Shown here: positions 1 through 13,700 of the stretch, piece by piece
Numbering within the stretch: position 1 is the first letter of the stretch
How the letters are laid out: each line of letters begins with the position of its first letter
Assembly: GCA_900708905.1 (NCBI GenBank)
Contig: CAADRB010000035.1
Location: 557,064 to 621,063 of the forward strand
Origin: Hymenolepis diminuta
Lineage: Eukaryota; Platyhelminthes; Cestoda; Cyclophyllidea; Hymenolepididae
DNA length: 64,000 nucleotides
Direction of reading: 5' to 3'
The notes under the pieces: generated by a model
Databases searched by the model: none
Seen by the model: the letters and a program-made list of their open reading frames with translations, nothing else
Told to the model about the DNA's origin: nothing
Position numbers and translations under genes: made by a program

Positions 1-1607
1 CACTGCCTTTGTCTCTCTACCGTGACGTGCGAAAAACCGGAACTCTTGTCAGACCTGTGAAATGGCTTCCATATTAACCCTATATGGCGATGTCGTTTAT
101 TCCGCTGAATAAAAACAGGCTTGGATGTATGAGGGTTCAATCTTTTTGACGTTTTCTGGGTCTATGCGTGTAGTTGGGTTATGTGCTTTAAAGGTTAAAA
201 TAGCGTTGTCTTCTACTGACCGAAAATAATTTAAAAGCTCCTACTAACGCTTTTGAAGTAAGTGCAAAAGTGGGTTAGCCGCTCAGGTTAAAATTTTTGA
301 CCTCGTAAATTTACATTTAAAATGTTCTCTCTCTTTCCTATTGGTGGTTGCCTTCCTACGGTTAAATGCTCTATGTAGTCCCATATATAAACTAAAAGCC
401 TTTTCTAATATCCACTAATATCCATATATAGCACGGAGTTTTATTATATCTGGTGGTGGAGAAAAAAACATAATAGTTTTTCATTGTGAGGGAGCAATTG
501 AAATCTGTAAACTATATGTACACTAAGTTATAAAATTCTGGGAATCACGAAGATGTTAAGAGGAAGGGGGGCTTAATAGTAACCTCAGATGGTACTACTT
601 TACCTGATTTTGCACTCGAATTGTACAGCATTAACGTAATGGGCGGTTCACATTAAAAAATTCCACGATTCTTGATCTGGATTTCACCAAATGCTTGTCT
701 ACGATGTTCAGTGCTTATCAGTCCGTATTTTCTACTCACGAGGAGTCCGTCTTGCTAGATAAGTTTTACTTTTCTAATGTTTGAGGAGACAAATGATTTT
801 ATATAACATTCCCGTTGTTTGCAGTTTTGTCACAGCAGAGATGAGAGATAACAGCTCCGGGGGCTGTGTTCACTCAAGCTGAATTCGTGCCCGGAATTTA
901 ACATAGAACAATAAAAAGCAAAATAATTTATGCTCTTTCTAGATGAAAAAATATAAATTATATCTAATTATAAAGTGCATAATTATTTCCATTAGTTAGT
1001 GGTTTTATTTTTTTAACACTAATGAAAAATATTTTTCATTCATGTATGTAGCGGATGCTACATCAATAATCCCTTTTGCTGCAGCTAGTTAATCCTCCTG
1101 AGCAGTCCGAATAGCATCAAGCGGAGTCCTCTATTATAAATTTGCTTCCGAAATTAGCCAGGCTGCTTCCAAAGTAGCAAGAACAAGAGAGGCGTGGAGT
1201 GGAGAGGGTTTGTTGCCCCGTCTGCGATGAGATAGCCAGAACAGAGCTCCGTATGAGATGCAGTCTACGAGTCTGGTTCTTATATACAAACAAAGCTAAG
1301 GTGCAGGGATAGTGACTGCTGATTGCCTGGAGGCCTCTGCCGGTGAACGCCACATGTATAACGGTCATACTACTTATAAATTACGTTATCAAAGTCCCAA
1401 TTTAGAAACTTAATCGAAAAATTTAGTCTAATTTATAAAATTGTATTGTAGTACAGTCTCCAATTTAAAACTCCCTTTTAATTTAGAAAAAAATCAGCAT
1501 TTAAATGTCATTAAATTTTCATTTAATCATTTATACTATCAGTTTGAAAAAAGACGTTCACTATGATAAATGTACTTTTAAGATGCCTTTATTTTTACAT
1601 ATTTCAG
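1..1607. other. Upstream sequence, probably a GRIP intron
   Basis: AT-rich sequence with no convincing PDZ1 exon in any frame. It contains one copy of a small repeat shared with 47753-47808 (see 1300-1353). The exon at 1608 starts within a codon, so this is most simply intron. Confidence 0.5.
1300..1353. repeat. Dispersed repeat D, copy 1
   Basis: It shares GCTGATTG, then TGG and AGGCCTCTGC at the same spacing with 47753-47808. The flanks also resemble each other (GTGCAGG / CTGCACG before the core). Only about 55 bases can be aligned by eye. Confidence 0.45.
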
Positions 1608-1758
1608 TTAAGTCGACGATCACAAAGCACGCATTCATCCACTTAGAGCCTGTGAACGAATCCTTGGGAATAACTGTACGTGGAGGACCGTCCAGTTTGG
1701 GAAATGGAGTATTTCCATTGACGATTTGTCGAATAAGACCCAGAAGCTGCGCCGACAA
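1608..1758 (+). CDS. GRIP: GRIP exon a: first half of PDZ2
   Basis: The acceptor is a TTTCAG at 1602-1607 and the donor is GTGAGT at 1759. The exon opens with the last two bases of a split codon, so an upstream exon exists outside or early in the window. It encodes the first two strands of PDZ2, with the carboxylate-binding loop in ESLGITVRGG and the strand VFPLTICRIRP. The reading frame ends with two bases (phase 2) that complete a lysine codon with the next exon. A short intron of 140 bases follows. Confidence 0.88.
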
Positions 1759-4700
1759 GTGAGTGCAGTAGAGCTTTCAGTACGGTTTTTGCCACCTAAA
1801 CTGTCACAAGGCTTGTTAAAATACATTCATCTGTAATTTTAACGAAACTTTTGACGAAAAATTCAATTTAAAAACGTTCCAATTAACCATTTTTGCAGAA
1901 ATGGATGTCTAAAGCAGGGTGATCGAATCCTGGCGATTGATGGGGTTCAAACTAGGGGTCTCACTTGTGAAGAATCAATGAAACTCCTTGGCTGTCACAA
2001 AAGTGGAATATCTTTATTTATTGAATATGACGTGGCCGATATCGGAGGTTAGAAACCTCTTTCTAACGATTTTTCTAAACGTCGTCTAGGATTTGATTTT
2101 AAGATCTTGCTATTTTACACTTTAGCTGAAGGTCGCCAAGGATCTGGACCATTCGAGATAGAAATAGAGAAATTGCCAACAGAACGATTGGGCGCAAGTT
2201 TGGTCACATTTGGTGAGAATTTGCAAGGGACGAAACGACTCCTAATTAGCCACATTCGAGATGGCAGCATTGCGGACAGGTTATCGATTTCTCCATTTTT
2301 ATGAATATCATCTGCTAAAACGATTAGATAATGTTGTATTTTCTAGATGCGGAGCTTTGCAAGTCGGAGATCTAATTGAGACCATTAATGGAAGAAGCGC
2401 GGGGGATTTAAGTCTTCAAGAAGCAATTGACCTTCTTAGTGATACAAGCTCTCGATCAATCAAGCTGCGGATTTTGCCTTGTCCGGAAATAGGTACGTGT
2501 TTTTATCGAAATAGACTTCAGTTTAACTTTTCCCTTATTTATAAAAGTGGTTACTTTTTTGGTTAAGATCATTAGGATAAATTTATAAATTGATTCATGC
2601 AAAACTTGTTCTCATTTACCTGTTGCATATAAATATTTCTTCTGGTACGTTGTTTGAAATTTTCTATACATGGAAAATTCAAAAAAGGAACGTAAAGTGG
2701 TTGTGTGGACCAATATGCATTTATTTATTTTGTTTATGAAAATGTGATTGGTTAACGTTCTTATTTAAGATACCTTCCAATATGTCTATTGATTGGGAAA
2801 AAATTCAGATGTCGGGGATTGAAACGCTCGCATTTTCAGGATTTTTGAAAAGTTAATTTCGGCTGAAATTAGTTTTCAAGGTGGTTGGAGGAGAGTTGCA
2901 CTGACTGTTGCTTTCATGAGCAATTTGGGGGAATTTACGTCTAAATTGATATCGCCAATTCTACGAAGTAGTTACGATTTCTTTGAAATTAGTGAAAAGC
3001 TCAAGAGGTCGATGAGCGGTTGCCAGGATTAATTCCTTCAGATGGCATAAGATGAGATTCTAAGTCTTGATACGGAAGTGTCAAATTGACCAAAGATACT
3101 GCGTGCATTAGAGTTTCCATGGTAGAGCTTTTAAACTGAAAAATTTTCTTTTAACCTACAGAAATGTAGAAATTATACCACTTTTAATAGTAGAAAGCAT
3201 CTGGAGTTCGAAAACAGGTATTCCAATAAATGATGAAGAGAAGGGGATGAAGTCATATTAGGAGTAAAGTTTACGTACCAGTATACTTTCTTCATTCAAT
3301 TTTGTAATTAGATTGTATAGCATTCACTGAATCGATTCTATGCGTTGCAAAGTACAAATTTCACGAATTGTCTCCTAGATTAGGGCAACTTCTTGTCTTC
3401 AATATCCAGTGCTTATTTATGGTTTTTTTGAATCCCGATGGCCTGTCGTTCTTCTCCACTGCATATTTTCTCCCAGTATTTGAAAAATTTGAGTGATCTA
3501 ACATAATGTTAAGTAGCTTAATGGTCCTAACACAGCAAACCCGAGATAACTGAGGTAGAAATTGAATACGTTCACATAAACAATATTTGAGAAAAGAGTA
3601 AAAATAACTTTAGATTTGACAGTGTTCGCGTTTCCAAAGTTAATATTTGATATTTAAAAGGGGCTGCGCTCTCACATAAATAGTAGACCTAGTTTCCTCA
3701 TTAGCCACTGACAGACCAAAATCACGGGGAAGGACACTGAAGAGCTAACATAGCGTGGGCATGTGATCACTAAGTCTGGAATACTGGTGACGTCAATCCG
3801 AGTAATAGAATGCCAACTCCATATTTGGAGTTCACGTGTCCAGATGGGATGGGTCACAAGCCCATTAAACTCGCACGAAAATAATTATTTTCCAGGCTTC
3901 CTGAATATTAGGCGAAATCTTCTTAAAGGAAAAGGTGTCATTATTCGTAGGTGATATCATAAAAGCTTAGAAATGGAACACTGGTAGAGTCATAAGTGTA
4001 CTGGTGACATGAACAAGAAGAAAATTTGCGAGAAGAAAATACTAATCGCAGATTTATTAGAATCATCAAAACACACTTTCCATAAGTGGATCATCGACCT
4101 TTCCTGCATTAACATGTGTCAAAGGTATTGACACAAGAAGGTGTCAGAATATGTCAAAAAACAGGGACATGTGAACAAACAAAGAAGATTGTTAAATGGT
4201 TCTGTAAGTTTCTAAATGTGTTTTTATTGAAAGCCTATTTTTAATCCCATATCAATGAATGCTAACAATTTTTTAGGTAACCGACAGTGAATGCCATTAT
4301 TTAAACGCCTGGGTATCTGGGCGAATTCATTTCTGTGATATTTCAATCCTGCTGAGGGCCAATTTGAAGTGCAGGCGTTTTCTTAAAACAATGACCTGGT
4401 GTATAAGACTAGTTCTCCATAACTTAAAAAACACATAGAATAGAATAAATTATATTATTTGTAGTGAAATGAAAAGTGTAGCTGTGGGAAACAAGTGAAA
4501 TCTGTTAACAGAAAGCCAAGAGTAGCATTAACCTTTTGAGGTTACCAGAGCTCATTAGAAATATATGTACTAAATTAAGAAAAAACGAGAAAGATAATCA
4601 TTTATCTTAACCATCCGTGAAAATCTGATAAAATTTGTCCAGATTATGGATCGAAAACGTTTTATTTAACCAATTTGGTCAAAAACTGACCGGATAATTG

Positions 4701-7700
4701 TCAATTGCCAAACATTGTCAAATGAGAGTGACTTCTTTGAACTAACAGAATTTGAATTCACTTAAAATTTGAAAACAAATCGATTTTTGCAATAATAAAG
4801 CCACATTTAATGAGGTTCCGCCAATTTTTGGAGCAAGGACATGCTCTCGAAGGTGGAAAAATGATCGTCTTAAATGAGAATTTACAGGGTAATAAATAAG
4901 ACAAAAATTTTGGCTAAATTCCGACTCTGCGAATGTAGTTTTAGCAATAAATATAACTTTGGAAAAAACTTCCAAATATTTTTTTATGGGAAGGGCGAAA
5001 AGGTGATATAAACAATCGGAGCCCTGACTCCTGTCGCACGTACTTGCGCATCTTTAAGCCAATGTGATGAGTGGAGGAAGCGTGTGCTCGTCCACTAGCC
5101 CAAATGCACAAACGCGTGGCCAGGCTACTTGTTAATGATTGGTTAGCGGTCGCGGTTTGATTCGTCCGCCCGATGCACGCACCAACACATATACATGCCA
5201 AAGGAATGTGATGTCAAATATGTAAACAGATATTTTGTGTGTGTCTTCCCCTTATATACGCTAATACCAGCAAAATCTGTCTTGTGGATATAATATTGAA
5301 ATACCCTGTTCTAAATATTGGAAGATCCGGGAACTTTTCTGAAAGAGTAATATGCAAATCCGATGCAGCAGAGTGGTGGAAATAGAGCTAGAAATCAATC
5401 GAGAAGTCGGAAATCGAACACATCCGGTAGGAGAGGATTCCATGAAGAGCTGGATTTCTCGTGGAATTCTACACCCGTGGATTCAACACCAGTTGGATGG
5501 AATATTAGGAATACGTCCTCTGAATGCTCAAGAGTGAATAATTTCGAAGATTCCGTGACCTCTAGGTCTTCCTACAGCCGACGTGAAAAAAGCCATCGCT
5601 TGACGGCTTCAGGAAGATACAAATCCTCACAATACCGTACGCATTTTTATGTCAAAGTATCATGTTTTAAGTTCTTACAGTTTGGAAAAAGAGAGCAGAG
5701 AAGTACTGAGAAAAATATTTTCTGTCGATCAAGACCCATATTTTTCCCCATTTTGAATGACATTTCCTTTTCATCTGACCTACTTGTTTGGGATATTCAG
5801 TTTTTTTAAATTGGAAACATTTTTTATTTTCAAATGATATTTTGAATATGTGATTTATTTAAGTTAGGTGCCCTTTCATACAAACCATTTTACACAAATA
5901 TGATTTTTTGTCACTATTTAATCATAAATTTGGATACTTTTACTCAATATCTTATTTCATTCCAGCTTTAAGGGTTAAAATTTTTGTCTGGTGGAATATT
6001 TTGATAAAATTCACAAGTCCGTATACGTAAATACACTTTATTATCAGATCTCAAAAGGGCAAGAAATATTTCCGGAGTGTTTGCACGAGGTATGCGGAGC
6101 ACTTGGTGCCCCGAAGGAACAAATGTTTTTATTATTCTAGATATTTACTGTTGCCCTGATCTCTAGATGCCTTTGACCTCTACTTCTCCGAGTTCTTTAG
6201 AATTATCCTGAATAAGGCTTCGAAAGGAACGAAATTCTGATCACGCTTAATCAGTTTTAGTGAAAACAGCTTACGCAACTCTGTTAACTTCAAATTCTTT
6301 GTCTATCTCAACTTTGTTTCGATAAAGCTGCATGTATGAACATTTTGCCTTCTTAACCGTTGGAAAAAAAAGCGAAATGAAGCGCAAGACACGTGATGAA
6401 GTTTGCATTTCAGAAGTATTGCAAATATTGTACAACTCGAGCCAAAAATCAAATGAAATAAGGCTTCTGATACCTCGACATTGTTCTTTGGCAAATTATG
6501 AGCCAATCTCCAAATGATTTGTTGAACATTCATCTGCTTCTCACATTTAAGAGTAGCAAAATTTATTGCATCACTGTGAGTAATGGCAACAAATTAAAGT
6601 TGAATTGTAAAGGATTGCAGAGACTGACACTTCATGAATTGGCGCACGATTCCCTGAATGTATATGTATGATTTGAGAAAATAAAATATGAAGTTGATTG
6701 ATGAGTCTAATTAAAAGTCACCATGGGAATATTATCTTGGAGTGTCGTTAAGTAGAATGACCTTTTATCAATTTCGTACTTCTTATCAAAAGTGTTTTTA
6801 ATCTTTATTCGGTTTTCGTTGAAATGGACGTCAATATTTATTTATTGTAATGTAGTGTATAATATATAATATAACGTGAATTAGTGAATTTATTTGACTA
6901 ATGAATTTAATTAATCTATTTCTGTTCCGCCACCGTAATTGGCAGAGTTTTGGGAAGATTTCAAAATATTCGCGGTCAGTAAATTACTTATTGGCTGTAT
7001 AAGAGTTTCCACTTCAATTTTAAGTTAGTAAGTGACCTCGTTTTCAAAAATAATAGTCCTGAAGGTCGTTCGAATAAAATTGAATTCTCTAGCGCCAAAT
7101 TCAAACTATTAGTTCATTTCGCATCCAAAAACTTGGAATTGAGTCCTGAAGTTTACTTTAAAGCGTGGGGATAAGATAAGACTCTAAAAATGAGCCCGAC
7201 ACTGAGGTAACTTTAAGTGAGAAGTAAAAAAAACGAAAAATATTATGTTTTAAAGATTAAAAAGTTATTTACTATCTTTCATGTCTAAGGACCTTGATAA
7301 TCTAACACATTTAAATTTGTTTAAATCGGTCGAAAATTAGTTTTCATGGTGACAAAGCAACCTTTATGTTGCTTGTCTGCTGGGGAGATATTTATATCTA
7401 CTCAATCTCGCGTTTCAAAAACTGGTTGCTGAGTGAAATAAGAATTGCAATGAATCGTCAGAAAAGTCGCGCTTATTTCCAAGGAACTATTCTGAACTCT
7501 GCTTGCATTAGGGATGTTTTTCTGAACCTTTGTTTATAAATATCCTCCCTATTCTAAAGTAAATTATTTACGTAAAACTCGAAAATGCAAAAATTTTAAT
7601 TACATGGAAAATATTAAGGTCAAAATTTTTTTGTAGTAGAGGAGAAACGATGCTTATGAATGCACTTCGAAATTGTTTATAGAGGGACTACTAAATCTTC

Positions 7701-10700
7701 AAAGTTATAAATACAGATATTTCCCATAATTGGTTTTATCTTGAAAAAAAGAGCTTTTTCTTGAAATAAATTCTTTTCTGCTTATTATTCTAGTGGTAAG
7801 GCAATTTTTTTATCGGTCATCCTTTTGGCTTAATGGATGGTGATTGGTCAAATTGTGTCGAATCGACACTGATTTGGGCACTTGGAGAAAATAAATATTG
7901 CTTAGGGTAAGAAAGTGACAATTAAGAAGTAATAATAATATGCTTGAGATACCCCTTGCATACATCTATTCCGGTGAAAGAGGAATTTTTATTGGATATC
8001 TTGTCAATTTAAATATTCCGCCGTATTTCCAAGTATAGAATTTAAACAAACACCGCCTACTCTGTATATTAATTGAACAAATAATTATTTCATTTGTTTA
8101 AAAAGTACAAATAACAATTTGCTCTATTTTTCTTAATGAGATGTCACCTCCTGTTCCTTCTAAAGATGCATGAACAGGAATGGTTTAGTCCTCAAGAGCA
8201 TTTTTTTGGAAAACAGGTCTACTCTTTTGGCAATATTAACGAATATTATTAATATTTGTACATAAATTTTAAAATCATAAATTTTTTTTGATTATTTTTA
8301 TTAATAATATTTTTTTTGGTGAAATTCTTCAAACTAATATGGTGAAGTAGGACTGAAATTCTACAATCTCTCTACCAAATTAAACTTAAATAGGTTTCGA
8401 GTAAATCTTTTCACCTCATCCTAAATAAAGTTAGATTTTGCGGACAATAATATCAATTGTACATATTTAAAAATTTAGTTGTAATTCTGAACTTTTATTA
8501 ATTCGTTTCCGAGCATGACAACATTGAAATTATTATCATCACTGTGAACGCAACTCGGTGAGGTTTGCCAAATTAAAAAAATGTTTTACATGATTTAAAA
8601 GTTGTAAATCTTGGTTTATACCGACTAAAAGTTCTACTGAAATGAAAATGCGAGTTTACAACCACACTCCCTTTAAAGACACGCAATTTCAGGTGGCATC
8701 AAACAAATTTGAGCCGGATCGTGAAATAGAGGCTCATGAAAGCGGAAGAGAATTCAAATCTCCGTCCATGAAAAGCAGTACGATTGTCCCCAATTATCTT
8801 GGAAACTATTCTACAATGGAGATAAACTTGGCGCGTATCCTGAAGATGTTACAGGCAAGGTGGCGCAAAGTGGAACTCAATTTCCAGAGACATCCCCACT
8901 TTTTAAGGAAGGCAGTTTCAATTTTTTCCTTCATTCCTATATATTAATCGTAAAGTTTAAAGCTGCATATCTGGATGTCCAAATTCCACATGTAACACGA
9001 ACATGAGCAGACCATTTTTGTTGACCTTATTGACCCAGTTAAAGTCTTATCTTTGTGGGCATAAAACGATAACTGAAACCTTCATCAAAATTTCATTATT
9101 CTTTCTAGAATGGTCTTTCGCAAGTTGGTATCCTTAAAGAAGTCTTTTATATAACATTTCTGTGGTGAAAGAAATCTAGTTCTCCAAAAGGCGATCAATA
9201 ATTATAAAACCTTATTCAGTTTGTCTTGCATTATATTTACAATCTACACGAATATATGTCAAGTGGAGAAAGTTTTCTTTCCAATTATTGCCTGCACTTG
9301 GCTGAAATTTCGGAGGAAATTGTTGAAATCCATTGCCACTCATAAGCACAACCTCCAACTAAAACAAGGACGGAATACTTTGCAAAAAATACTCGTTCTT
9401 ATTAAAAATTGTTTATTCCATGTCCTTAAAATTAATTTAGTTGTTTAACTTCAGTGCTTGAAGGAGATGCTGAAGGAGAATTGAAATCGAAATAGTAAAC
9501 TAGTCTGGTTGACAACTAGGCAGCCTTGAAATAGGGCAATATCTACCCGTGAATGAAATTTTAACTTTACTGAATCCTGTAATTAAGCTGGGTATGCTCT
9601 ATCTTGATAAGGATTGATAAGGATAAGTAGAAAATAAGGTCGAGTGTTGAGGAACATTGGACTCATGGCGTTGTCGAGTTCCGTCATCTCCTACTATTTT
9701 AACTTTTAAAATTTGATCCCCTCCTCAACCACGTCCTTGACTGCTTTTATATCCATAATGTACAAGCCTATTGATGAATAAGTCCATTTGATCAGGGAGC
9801 ACGGTCAATTAATGTTCTTATTACGAAATCAATTTTGACATAATGACCTGGAGATTTAAACATGCTTTTGTTAATAAATGAAAACAAAGGTAAAATGCAA
9901 TTGTCTTCTTCTAGAAAAGTAGAGTTATCTCCTAAAATCAGGTTGCATTTTGCTCCACTTTGGCCTTAAAGTCTTTAGAATACTTGAAGAAGACATTTCT
10001 GTTAGCAACTTTCTATTGTTGCTTTGTATAATCCATCTCTAATTGGATTGGCGTCAGAATGAAGTTAAGTTGATTGGCGTTTATCAGGGATTTAAAACAT
10101 TAGAACCAAATTATACTGTATAACATAGGGGCACTTTCTGAATAATGGTCCATATTTTTGCTTAGCCGGAGCAGCTTCAACGTCGATAAATCCGGCAATG
10201 GTATACGGTGCAGGTCTCTGCCGTACCGAAGAGGTAGAAGTGGTTCTAGAGGCTTCTCTGGCGTGGGCCCAACAGCAAACAGGCAACATTGAGTCGCGAC
10301 GTCACGGCGCGAATCCATTCGGTTTCTCTCTTCAACCAGCCAGCCCCCAAACTCGGAACGATGAACCCCTCACCAACTTTCCCCTCATAGCTAGCGTCAT
10401 TCCTGGTGGACCAGCCTTCCAGTAAGTTACTATTTCTCCAAGAATTCTGAAAAACATTTCACAATAATATTTAACACAATACCAGATATTAATTTTTTGA
10501 GGTCAAACACAACTCCATTAATTTGGAATTTAGACGTTACTATTGACTACCGAAAACTTTAATTCTCTCACCACAACTTCAAGAATTGTAAATAAACCAA
10601 GTTTTACCCTAGAATAGTAGTCGAAATTCGAAAGAGAGAAATAGAGAATGATCATAAAGAAAAAAAGCGAGGCGGAAGTCGAGCGTCTGCACCGCGTGCC

Positions 10701-13700
10701 TTAAAATTGGCGTGTGTGAGATCAGGCAGACAAAATTGATGTGTTGCCTCAAGAGGAGTGAGCAAAAATCGGTGACTGATAACTTGCAACCGCAATTTCG
10801 CCAGATGAGTAAGACGGAAATTGCGGCGATTTCGCTCAATTTCGGTTGAAATAAATTTTCGAATCGCGCTATTGTTAAATCCAACTTAGGACAGGCTTTT
10901 CCAGTAATCAATTTAAGTAGAAAGCCTTCTCCGCGAGAAACTCGAATTCCACCAATCCTCCTTCATTAGCTCGACTTAGCCAATGTGGTTGGTCATTCAA
11001 CTTACTGGATGTGCACGGCTGGGTATCGATGCCAAGACATCAGATTTGGCAGACGATTATGTGAAACGCTCCTCCACCGTAGCGTTGGAATTACGTGTAA
11101 CGGATTAATTTTATTTATTATGTTCATAAACTTAAAACACAGTTATTAAGCCTCGCCGCTTATTTGTACATAATTTATAATTACTTCAAAGAGTATGCTT
11201 TGGATCCCGCAAGTTCGCTGGCCAATAATTTTGCTTAAACTAAATATTTAAATTTGATTTAATTTTATTTTTAAATTATTTGGTGGGTGCAGTTTATTTT
11301 GCCAATCATTTTGACCATTGTGGAGAATTTAGAGTTGTTGTTTGTATCGGATTAATTTAAAACGAATGCGTCAAATAATTTGATGTAGTTTTAAACAACA
11401 CAAGCTCAATTAATTAGGTTGACTGACTCAATAAAAGACGCACTGTTCGAGGAGTGCGGAGATTCGTTTCTTTTGGTAATTTAGGATACGGTTGCTCTGA
11501 AGTGAAATTAACTGCCATAGGTTTAATCAAGTGTAAATAAATAATAAATTTAACATCAAAATAAATAACTTTAAAATTTTTATACATCAGAGAGAGAGAG
11601 AGAGAGAGAGAGGGAGCGTACTTCGAGACTTTGAAATTACGTTATTGCATTTTGACACTCATTTTCAGCTTAATATAGTTAAAAGTGGTTTTCAAGGTTA
11701 CATGGTTGGAAACATTCTCTCTTCAGTTCGTTAAACAGCCGTGAATTTGGAATAATTTTAGGGAAATTTACATCCAGCAGTTCCAAAATACAGTAGGCGG
11801 AGAGGGATGACTGATTTCATTATTCGCACTCTGTTGTATCCCACATGAAGGTTATTCTAGCTACCAGAGCCCACTACTGATCGATTAACAGTCACTACTA
11901 CAGCAATGCCTAATATTTTAGCATTCACTGCTTCGAAAAAGACATTTTGATTTGGGCAAATTAACATTCATTGCCTATATAATTGCCTATAAAATTGATA
12001 AATAATTCACCTCTTTCTCTTCACCCAACCCCAGTCTACTTGTTGCCATATCATCTTTAGGTTGAAGTGATATATATGTGCGTATACTGAAAACTATCAT
12101 AAATGTCAACTCACTTAAGAACGGATGCCTCATATCAGGAAATATCGGATATCACGGATAAAAAACAGTAGAATTTGTCTCTAAAGCAAAAAGAAGTGTC
12201 ACTGGTAAACCCGGAACCCAAAAGATGTAGAATTTTTGATTCGCCACCTCTAATAGACCTCCTGCCCTCTTTGCCTTTCATGTGGTTGTTATTATATTCG
12301 TGTTATAGCGCCATCTCATGGTTACATGTTATTTTATTTATTAGCATTTGAACCCACATCAACGCTCAGGCAAATTTTACATTTCTTTATTCCGGAAAAG
12401 AAATAGGGTGACAGCAAATAAGAATAAGGAACATGGGATGGGGATCGAAAAGAGGCCATCAAGAGCTCAACTTTATTTGATTTTCAGATTTTGCTTATGA
12501 AATAAATCAATTAGCAGTCATTTCACTGCTCCACATTCAAAAATTGATTACTGATGGGATTCTTATCAAAAATCTTCAGGGCGTATTGATAGATTTCCTA
12601 ATTATGGTGGGTAGTCCTGCAACTTCATTTTGTTTCCTATTTCAGAAGTCTAGAAAGGGGCTTGATCTTATATGATCATGTACAGTTTATGAAACAAATA
12701 ACGAAAAAAATTATCGGAAGAGAAAAATTTTGAACACCTTTTAATCATTTTTTATTCACAATTCCTGCCTGCATGCGAATTCTGCTCTTCGTATGTTGCT
12801 TAAACTCCAAAGTTAAAAATTGGAGATCAACCTCATCACAGATCGGCGATTAGTCAGTTAACAATAAAAAGTAGCGCCTTCTGACTTAGGACGTCAAATA
12901 TCAAAACGCTAGGGAGAAATTGGGGGAAAATAAATTTGCGCTTATTGAGAGGAAGAAAACATGGAGGGAGATTCTGGTGAAAGTATTAGCCCGCCTAGGC
13001 GGAAAAACTCTGATCACAAGATGGCTGTTGGCTACTTCGCTCCTCCTTTGTTTAATTTGGAAGGCGATTTGAAATCTTTTGTGTTAGCATTTCTAAGAGA
13101 AGGGGAATCCCCAAAAAAAATGAAAAAAATCATAAGCATATGTTTGTTTATATTTGCCAATAATATTCGCGCAATTATAAATGATAGTTCACTGTGCATT
13201 TGCATTTGACTTAATTTGTGAGGCAATTTCTTGGGTTTGTTTCATTAATTGTAATTTAAGTATAAACTTTCTTTATTCTATCAAATAGGAAATCAGTAAA
13301 CACAATTAAATGATATACTTAAATATTATAAATGTTTAATTATAACAGGTAAACACGGAAAACGATGAATTAGTCCAATGAGCAGTCATGTAGGAAGGAC
13401 TGATCGAAGTCTGACTTTTGGATCCAAATTAGTGACATTTTACTAAATGAATTGATTTCACAGTTTCTTATTCCAGTGCTTCGAATCTATTCCACAGGTT
13501 GTGTTATATGTAATCAGGTCTAGCCAATGAGTTTGCTTTAATACCGCTGTGTTACTTTAGTGTCACTTTATTTGACGGGGAAAAGTGTTCATTCATAAAG
13601 TACGAAAGGACCCAATCCGCTACTTATCATTATTATTTGATCTAATAATTGGCAGGAAATAAAAGATGCAACACTTGAATAAGTGGCTGAAGTGTTCAGC

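Noticed and set aside
1..150. Possible PDZ1 exon at the window start
   Set aside because: The short open frames lack the PDZ binding-loop and GD core patterns.
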